Positions 57,222 to 64,000 of a stretch of 64,000 nt of DNA are shown in pieces. The notes under the pieces were generated by a model. That model was not told where the DNA came from, searched no databases, and saw only the letters and a list, made by a program, of their open reading frames with translations. The position numbers were made by a program, and so were the translations under genes. Every line of letters begins with the position of its first letter. Position 1 is the stretch's first letter. Source of the DNA: Paralithodes platypus (lineage: Eukaryota; Arthropoda; Malacostraca; Decapoda; Lithodidae); NCBI GenBank assembly GCA_032716605.1, contig CM064501.1:25575014-25639013 (forward strand), in the 5' to 3' direction.

Positions 57222-58283
57222 CTAATATCTCGTCCACCCTCCTTCTGCCTCTATCACATTTGTCAGTCGAGTCTGCATACTATCAACTAGTTTGCTACAT
57301 AGATCAGGAGTGCGCCTCAATCCCTCCCACACTTCTCAAGCTTTCCTTTCGACGGATTGTCTAGTTTTCTCCTCTACCCCCCACTCATTCACCATTATCC
57401 CCCATAGGTTTTCTATGGGGTTGTAATCACATCCTTTGGATGGCCAGTCAATCACGATGATCTCAGGGTGGCGATCAAACCAATCTCTCACTGCTCGGCT
57501 GGTATGGATTGGGGATCTGTCCTGAACGAAATAGATAGGGTCCGGGTCAGGTATGGCATACATTCTAACTGAAGGCAAGAGTGAGGTGTCCAATATGTTG
57601 ATATACTCTTCACTGTTCAAGTGACCTTCAATGGTCACCAACTCTCCTGGTCCGCCATACTACATCCCGCCATGCAAGGACACAGATATTCTTCCACATC
57701 TTGTGCGTTCCGAGACATGTTCATGCTCATAACAGGTGTTTCGAGGTCTCCATCACACGCGTTCAGGTGATTTCACAGATGTAAAGCTTTTTACGTCACT
57801 GAATATAACCTTCCTCCAAAATTTTATACCATGATCAATATACTCTTGGGCGAATCTTGGCCTTCCTTCTCTATTTTTTTCAGTCAGAGTCTCCTTCACT
57901 GCTGGCACATAACAGTCTATGCCACCTTCCTTGATGTGGCTCCGTGTAGTGGAGGGATGACATGGCAGGTTCATTTGTCTTGTCAGAGCCTTAACACTCA
58001 ATTTAGGGCGAGTGCTCACTTCCTCCAGTATCCTTCTCTCATCTTCTGAAAGAACTCTTGGACGACCCGACCTTGGTCTTGTCTGAACGTGGCCTTCACG
58101 CTCAAAACGATGTTTCCAAAATTTGGCTGTATTTCGAGAGACGCCCATTTGAAGCGCTGCAGCAGATATAGTTTGTCCCTCCTGATACAAGCCAACTATC
58201 ATAGCCGTCTGTGCTATCAGCTCTGGTCTATTAGCCCATGTGCGTGGCGTGTAACGTCGCCGACCACGTCCCCTTCCACCCAT
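57222..58283 (-). pseudogene. Tc1-like transposase with DD35E spacing
   Basis: ATG at 58283 (MGGRGRGRRRYTPRTW) to stop at 57222, 353 codons, the usual Tc1 length. N-terminal paired-type helix-turn-helix (TISAAALQMGVSRNTAKFW), GRPRVLSEDERRIL linker and second HTH, first catalytic Asp in VIFSDVKSF, second in YFVQDRSPIHTS, Glu in DYNPIENLWG. I count 35 residues between the second Asp and the Glu, one more than standard Tc1. Three in-frame stops (57753-57755, 57660-57662, 57336-57338) but no frameshift. I could not locate terminal inverted repeats. Confidence 0.9.
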
Positions 58284-58444
58284 GTCTGAAACTACAAATA
58301 TGTGTATTAATGTTAGCATTTCATTATCATTTAGGTTAATTAATAAGGATACATAATATGTAGAATAATTTAAAAACAAGGCAATCGGATAAAGTAGACT
58401 TCGCTCCCGCCATACTATATGAGAGTGATTCAAATTTTGGGGGG

Positions 58445-58709
58445 CTCTTTACGAATATCACCAATACTCTCACCAACATCACTATTACTGTCACCAATAT
58501 CATTACCATCATCACTACTTTTATCGGCATCATCAATACTATGATCATCACTAATACTGTCACCATCATCACTACTATGATCACCATCATCACTATTACT
58601 CTCACCATCACTTCTACAAACACCATTATCACTACAATTACTGTTGCCATCACTACTACTGCCAGCATCATCACTACTACCAACATCACAACTATTACAA
58701 TAATCACCA
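58445..58709. repeat. Triplet-repeat array (ATC/ACT/ACC)
   Basis: Imperfect CACCATCATCACTACT-type repeat. It is preceded by a phrase CAAGGCAATCGGA...AGACT.CGC.CC also found before the array at 62384. Long Val/Met-rich frames on the minus strand are artefacts. Confidence 0.9.
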
Positions 58710-59175
58710 TTAACCCCTTTTGTACCGGCGACGTCTTTTATAATTAATCCAGCTATATTTAGATAATTATGTGCTGCTTAGCCCTCCGGATCCGAGGGCC
58801 TTCATATGAGGCCGATCGCTGTGTCCGGGGCCATTTTCGTACAGTCAAGCTTCATAATTCAGTAGCTACTGATTGCGACCATCTAGAGCAGTCAAATTTT
58901 TTGCAGATTGTAAAACTTTTTGTTTTCTGTAGACTGCCATTCAGATGACATCGCTACGATGCGTGGTTGCCGAGTTATGATTTTAGCGGCGCATTTTGCC
59001 TCATATGAGGGCTCCCGGATTCCCGGGGGTTAAGAAGGATCTGTGACAGTACAAAGGGTTAAGTGAGATAGTTCGACACCTGTTATTTCCTGGAGGCTCT
59101 TTTAAAACTGAATAGAATCGTCTAATAGTATCCAAAATAAAGTTGAGAGGATGTTGCCGGTAGAGAAGAGGTTAA
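58710..59175 (+). mobile_element. TTAA-flanked miniature element N3 with another element inside
   Basis: TTAA at 58710-58713 and 59172-59175; termini TTAACCCCTTTTGTACCGG and, inverted, TTAACCTCTTCTCTACCGG. Same family as N1 (36784-36997). The interior is split by a second element at 58778-59033. No gene. Confidence 0.8.
58778..59033 (+). mobile_element. Second miniature element inside N3
   Basis: 256 bp with termini TTAGCCCTCCGGATCCGAGG and, inverted, TTAACCCCCGGGAATCCGG; inner matched CATATGAGGC blocks. The flanking N3 sequence resumes at GAAGGATCTGTG, as in the uninterrupted N1. Confidence 0.75.
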
Positions 59176-59197
59176 CATCAATACTGTGAGATGCATG

Positions 59198-59340
59198 TCC
59201 CTTCGGAGGACATGCACATAGTACACCATCATCTCAATAAATCATCACCATCACAACTAGCCTACTACCACGATCACCACCACCATCACTACTACTATCA
59301 TAATAACCATCATCATCGCTACACACCATAATAATCACAA
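59198..59340. repeat. Hairpin plus triplet-repeat array
   Basis: A hairpin with 9-bp arms (TGCATGTCC / GGACATGCA, 59191-59216) followed by CACCATCATC repeats to 59340. Confidence 0.8.
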
Positions 59341-59354
59341 CTATTACTACAATC

Positions 59355-59765
59355 TCTGCAACCGCTCTCTTCGCCGCAATGTTGCATCTCTCTCGCTATT
59401 CTATCGCTACTACAATAATCAGCGTTTCTCAGAGCTCTTCCAGTGTATATCACTTCCTCTACGTAGAGTACGTAGTGCCCGTCTTGCAACACAATCCCAC
59501 CCCTACTCTGTGCAACTCTCCAAATCAAGAGTGAAACGATACTCTCAATTGTTCTTCTATTTAACAGCTGAACTCTGGAAATCTCACCCTGAATCCATCT
59601 TTCCCTCATCCTATTACATGAATTGCTTCAAACTCAGTGTGTCCAGATATTATGGCTAGAACATTCCTTGATTTTTGCCCTGTCACTCTTTCAACTCTGG
59701 GGGAGGCACTCGTCACAGGCAGTTTTGCCTTGTGTCTCCTTCATCCATAGAACAAATAGAAATAT
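59355..59765 (+). mobile_element. 3' fragment of the Jockey-like LINE
   Basis: Plus-strand copy of the 3' end of the family at 43486-46740: CGCCGCAATGTTGCATCTC, TATTCTATCGCTACTA, GAACATTCCTTGATTTTTGCC, GTCACTCTTTCAACTCTGG. Frames are broken; it lies between two triplet arrays. Confidence 0.85.
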
Positions 59766-59935
59766 AATCACCACCACCATCAGTACTGCTACCATAATCA
59801 CCATCATCACTACAAATCATAACTACTACCACCATCACTACTACCATAAGTACGATCATCATCACTTCAGATCATCACAACTACCACAATCATCACCATC
59901 ACTACTACTACCATAATTGCCATCATAATTACTGC
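59766..59935. repeat. Triplet-repeat array
   Basis: CACCACCATCAGTACTGCTACC-type imperfect repeat, no coding sense. Confidence 0.9.
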
Positions 59936-60600
59936 GTTCTGGTGCCCCTACAGGGCACACACTTACACACAGATATAAACACACTTGTTTACATTACTAC
60001 ACCTCCCCTACGGGGGGCAACGTAATAACCACCATCACTATCATACCACAGTTCACCCGGAAGAATGATTGGTATCGAGTTCAGAGTTACTCCAAATACT
60101 TAAGTAATATACAGTATACAGTAATTATCATGAAATGAAAGGATGTTAAGTAACTGTGAACTAAAGATACACACCATCATTAATCACTTGTGTGATGCGT
60201 TTGCCACACACACAGACCGCGGTTACACAGAGACAGACATACAGATATGGTGATTAAAATAGTGTGCCACCCCTTAAGGGGCTTGTAACAAACAAAAACT
60301 CCAGATTTCCTTTAATTTGGTTAAGATAGAACTAACTATAGGTAGCGCCAACAAACTTTACTATAATCTTGATCCCTGAACTCTCTGTAACTCAAAAGTG
60401 CCTAGAACAAACTAGCTGTAAATATCCACACCCATTTCCTGGTGGACTCTTCCCAAATTAAAGGAACGTCAGCCCGATTGTTTTTATTCATTTTGAGTTA
60501 TAAGTAGTTAAGGGGTCAATATTATTGCCAAGTTTGCTGGCGCTACCCATAACTGAACTCAAGATAGACACTGTCATCACTACTGTAGCGTGTGGGGCAC
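59936..60600. other. Gene-free stretch with small CCCCTACGGGG hairpins
   Basis: No gene. Palindromic phrases GCCCCTACAGGGC (59952), CCCCTACGGGG (60006) and CCCCTTAAGGGG (60273) occur, each close to CA-rich or triplet sequence. GTGTGGGGCACAC is at 60590. Confidence 0.5.
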
Positions 60601-60629
60601 ACGCCGGGAGACTCCACACATCATCACCA

Positions 60630-61426
60630 AAAGAACAAAAGAACAAGTTGACGATATGCAACACAATCTAGATAAATTGTCATGTTGGGCCCAAATTTGG
60701 CAAATGAGTTTCAATGCGGATAAATGTAAAGTACTACATATCGGATACCTAAATGAGAAAGCAAACTATTCGATGAATGGCACTCAGCTTAAGAATGTAA
60801 ACAGAGAAACTGATCTGGGAGTAACAATATCGAGTAACCTAAAACCGAGTCAACAATGTTCAGAAGTTGTTAAGAAGGCAAACAAAATAATTGGCTTTAT
60901 AGGCAGGTCATTTGAGCAAAAATCCAAAGAAGTTATCCTAACCCTTTACAATTCCTTAGTCCGCCCTCTTCTGGAATACTGCGTTCAATCCTGTTGCCCT
61001 TATTACCAAAAAGATATAAACAAGCTAGAACGAGTTCAACGTAGAGTTACCAAAATTATACCTAGCCTAAAGAACAAACCATACGAAGAGTGTCTTAGAG
61101 AATTAAATCTATTTCCTTTAACCCAGCACAGATTAAGAGGTGACTTAATTCAAGTGTTCAAAATCATCAAAGGCATCGACAATATGAACTGTAGTAAGTA
61201 CTTCACTATCGACCAATCTAATTACACAGGGGGAAACGGTTGCAAAATTATTGGTAAATCTTTTAACTCTCACGAATCTAAGAATTTCTTCTTCAATCGA
61301 GTTGTCAACTTGTGGAATGGGCTTCCCCGAAACGTTATAGACTGCATCACCGTTGATTCATTTAAACTCAGCGTAGACAAATATCTCGCATCAAACCCGC
61401 GACTAACTGCGTTTGTAAATGAATAA
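60630..61426 (+). pseudogene. CR1/L2-like LINE, RT C-terminal part
   Basis: A 5'-truncated LINE coding end, open from about 60630 to the stop at 61424. QHNLDKLSCWAQIWQMSFNADKCKVLHIG is the segment after the catalytic box, then TDLGVTIS, KANKIIGFIGRSFEQKS, SLVRPLLEYCVQSCCPYY, LERVQRRVTKIIPSL, and the final FFFNRVVNLWNGLP and SFKLSVDKYL motifs. The catalytic domain is absent, so it cannot function. It belongs to a family different from LINEs F-H (about half the residues differ). Confidence 0.88.
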
Positions 61427-62383
61427 CTTTATTTTATCCCCCCCTCAGTTACTAACCCATCTGTCTTCTACTAACTTCCTAATCCTGCCACGGACATTAG
61501 TTCCAGGGCAGTAATTCCCTCCAATGTTCCCTTACCCACTCTAAACCACTGTTTGGACAATTGATCCTCAGTGTTTTGGAGGACAAGCAACCTAGAAGGG
61601 TCACTATATATGTTGTTGCTTGATTTCCTTTGTACTCCTTTGTACCACTGTGATATATGAGAGACTGACATACAGTGTCATTACAATACTACACCGGGGC
61701 GCCCCTAGGCTACGTAATCACCATCATTTTCACTAATTTGCCCACCTTGATGCGAGCAAACCATAATAGCCCTCTACAGTATGTTATCACCTCTTGTCTA
61801 TTAGCGCATGTACGTAGCGTGTGTCTGTCATGTGTGTGTACGTCTGTCTCGGACAGACACACACGCACACACGGTAATTACAATACTTCACCATCCCTAC
61901 GGGGAGCTACCAAAAATATATAAATAAATTAATTAAATAATTCACATATAAATATTTTAATTATACATGAAAACATATATAAAACATCCAAATTACCTAT
62001 AATTTAATTGAGGTAATTAGGTTACTCTGACATCAAGATAGACATATCAGTACTGTGGTCTGCGCCACAGACTCTACCATCACTACTATGATGTGTGTGA
62101 CCAACAAAGCACACCATCATCATCACAAATGGTAACATATAGACATAGATTATACTACTATGGCACCCCTATGGGAGGCCTACATAAAAAGACATGGACG
62201 ATGGAAAAAAAATACAAATGGGAAGAAAATAAAACTGCCAAGAAAATACAGGGGGCTGTGAGAAATGTGAGAAACAAAATATCAAACATCAGCGGGAACA
62301 AGGCAATCGGAGATGGCAGACTCCGCCCCTGCCGTGCTGTCTGAGACGGACACAAATGTTTGGGAATCTTTAAGACAATCACT
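61427..62383. other. LINE 3' UTR and gene-free stretch
   Basis: 61427-about 61670 is probably the 3' UTR of the LINE above, ending near TTTGTACTCCTTTGTACC. Then come hairpin phrases (GGGGCGCCCC 61696, GTCTGTCTCGGACAGAC 61840, CCCTACGGG 61898, CACCCCTATGGGA 62162) without genes. Confidence 0.5.
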
Positions 62384-62592
62384 TCTATCATCACCCTCAT
62401 CACTACTACTATCACCATCATCGCTACTACTACCCCCATCTATCATCACCATCATCACTACTACTACCATCATCTCTAATACTGTTACCATCGATCACTA
62501 CTACTATCACCATCATCACTACTACCATCACCATCATCTCTACTATCACCATCATCACTTCCAAATTCACCGTCACTACTACTATCACTAGT
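62384..62592. repeat. Triplet-repeat array
   Basis: TCATCACTACTACTATCACC-type repeats; the Thr/Ile/His-rich and Met/Val-rich frames across it are artefacts. Confidence 0.9.
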
Positions 62593-62916
62593 ACTAGCAG
62601 GGGTACCCGGCGTTGCCCGGGTTTAAATTTAATAATAATACTGTACCACCATAATCACCATCACTACTACCACCACTACTACTACCATAATCACCATCAT
62701 CAATCACTACTACCACAATCATCACAATACTACTACTACCAAAATCACCGGCCTCGACCTCCCTGTGCCTCATTAAACGGCGACTTCGATTTCGGCAGCT
62801 AAATGACCTCCGATTTTGGATCTGACCTCATCCGTACCCCCATTTTGGGAGGCTGCGAACAACTTTCGTTCCATACACCTTTTCGATCGGAGGCCTCATT
62901 CTGCCCCAAACGGCAA

Positions 62917-62947
<31 letters not shown>

Positions 62948-63111
62948 CGGCCTCGAAACGACCTCCGATCGTGGCCTCGCCCCCTCTATGACCTGACCCA
63001 GGTCAATTGACACCCACATGCAAAGTTTCATCTCCCCAGGTCCAAAACTGCGGCCGCCTATTAAGAACACACAGACAGACAAACACACACAAGCTGATTT
63101 ACTAATATAGA
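62593..63111 (+). repeat. Dispersed repeat R, copy 2
   Basis: ACTAGCAGGGGTACCCGGCG start, triplet stretch, GGCCTCGACCTCCCTGTGCC, T run at 62919-62941, GCAAAGTTTCATCTCCCC, and ACAGACAGACAAACAC near the end (CTAATATAGAT). It aligns with copy 1 at 32387-32885 from the start to beyond TCGGAGGCCTC. Class unknown. Confidence 0.7.
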
Positions 63112-63514
63112 TCACTACTACTACCACACACACTACCACTACTAAACTCCCAGCCTGTATCGCCGATTTTGACAATCCAAACGCTGTTTCCACTTGTTTT
63201 ATTGCTGTAACAGGTTAATACCTTTATAATTAACCTAAAATAGGCGCATATGGATAAGTATTAATGCTATTTATGGTAAAATAACGATGTTAGTGATGGG
63301 AACAGCTCAAATAAGTGCGCACAGGCGTGTGGTGTCTCATACCCCCCATGCGCACGTCATAGGTTAATGGAAAAATATGAAACTACTGTCTCTGTGTGTA
63401 TTAATGCCAAGTTCTCATAATTAATAACATATTTCACTAGAATTTTTACGTTAGAGCCGAGTAACCAAAATCCCAAGATGGCTATATACCCTCAGCTGGG
63501 AAAAATACACTATG
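63112..63514. other. Gene-free stretch
   Basis: No gene or repeat border recognised. Confidence 0.5.
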
Positions 63515-64000
63515 GTCACCATAAAAACTACCACAATCACCATCATCACTCCTATCACCATCATCAAAACTACTTTCACCATCATCAAACCTACTATGAC
63601 CATCATCACTACTCTTATCACCATCATGACAACTACTACCACGACCATCAGTACCACCTTCCTCTCTACTACTCTCACCATCATCACTAGTACTCTCACC
63701 ATTATCGCTAGTTCTCTCACCATTAGCACTACTATTATCACCATCACAAAGTCTACAAACACAATCATCATCACTACTTATATTACCATTACTACGGTCA
63801 CCATCACCACTACTATCACCATCATGAATACTACCGTCACCATCAGCATTACTATTACCATCATCACTACCACCATATTCACTAATATCAATATCATCAC
63901 TATTTCTATCACCATCACTACTAAAATTACCACCACCATTACTACAACAACCATTACCAACATCATCATCACTACTGCTACCACAATCACTACCACCATT
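63515..64000. repeat. Long triplet-repeat array, runs to the window end
   Basis: CACCATCATCACTACTATC-type imperfect repeat over almost 490 bp, continuing beyond the window. The long Val/Met and His-rich frames are simple-repeat artefacts. Confidence 0.92.

Noticed and set aside
58336..58710. Long Val/Met-rich open frame on the minus strand (also at 63451-63999 and 62158-62491)
   Set aside because: It is the translation of ATC/ACT triplet arrays; composition is purely repeat-driven and no start context or domain exists.

Overview
This window is eukaryotic, and I find no convincing host gene in it. It is a graveyard and nursery of transposable elements: Ty3/gypsy-type LTR retrotransposons, several non-LTR retrotransposon (LINE) families, a SINE, TTAA-targeting miniature elements, a Tc1-like DNA transposon, a second DNA transposon carrying a DUF4817-like fragment, and long ATC/ACC/ACT triplet arrays. 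The mixture (CR1-, RTE- and Jockey-like LINEs, DUF4817, Tc1, TATC/ATC microsatellites, Ty3/gypsy elements with integrase upstream of reverse transcriptase) suggests an arthropod, most likely a decapod crustacean. That assignment is inference, not proof.

Bases 1-27210 form one nested block. Element 1 (188-5522, + strand, 5' end outside the window) is a Gmr1-like LTR element inserted in the 5' LTR of a second element, B (5523-27210). The gag of B is split by a minus-strand CR1-like LINE (7021-8035 plus 17464-19415). That LINE is itself split by element A (8036-17463), a nearly complete, very young Gmr1-like element with almost identical LTRs and a 4-bp target duplication. The 3' LTR of B then carries a DUF4817 transposon, a 19-bp minisatellite and a second CR1-like LINE.

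27211-41220 is a sparser region. It holds an LTR plus gag start of an unrelated minus-strand element (C), a 146-bp tandem repeat array, three TTAA-flanked miniature elements, RTE-like LINE copies with clean 9-10 bp target duplications (one with a perfect 56-bp inverted repeat in its RT gene), and otherwise AT-rich, gene-free sequence with microsatellites.

41221-56860 is element D, a minus-strand Gmr1-like element inserted in an (AT)n tract. It is interrupted by a Jockey-like LINE (43486-46740), by a nearly full-length CR1-like LINE with an esterase-type ORF1 (46832-51687, itself hit by a SINE), and by a TTAA miniature element. Its RT domain is deleted so that integrase runs in frame into RNase H.

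56861-64000 holds a decayed Tc1-like transposase with a DD35E spacing, a nested pair of TTAA elements, further LINE fragments, small hairpins and large triplet-repeat arrays.

The common thread is that three distinct LTR elements (A, B, D; element 1 fits too) carry gag - protease - integrase - RT - RNase H, the Gmr1-like order, rather than the usual Ty3/gypsy order with integrase last. The gag of A and D has a C-terminal segment that resembles the vertebrate SCAN domain.
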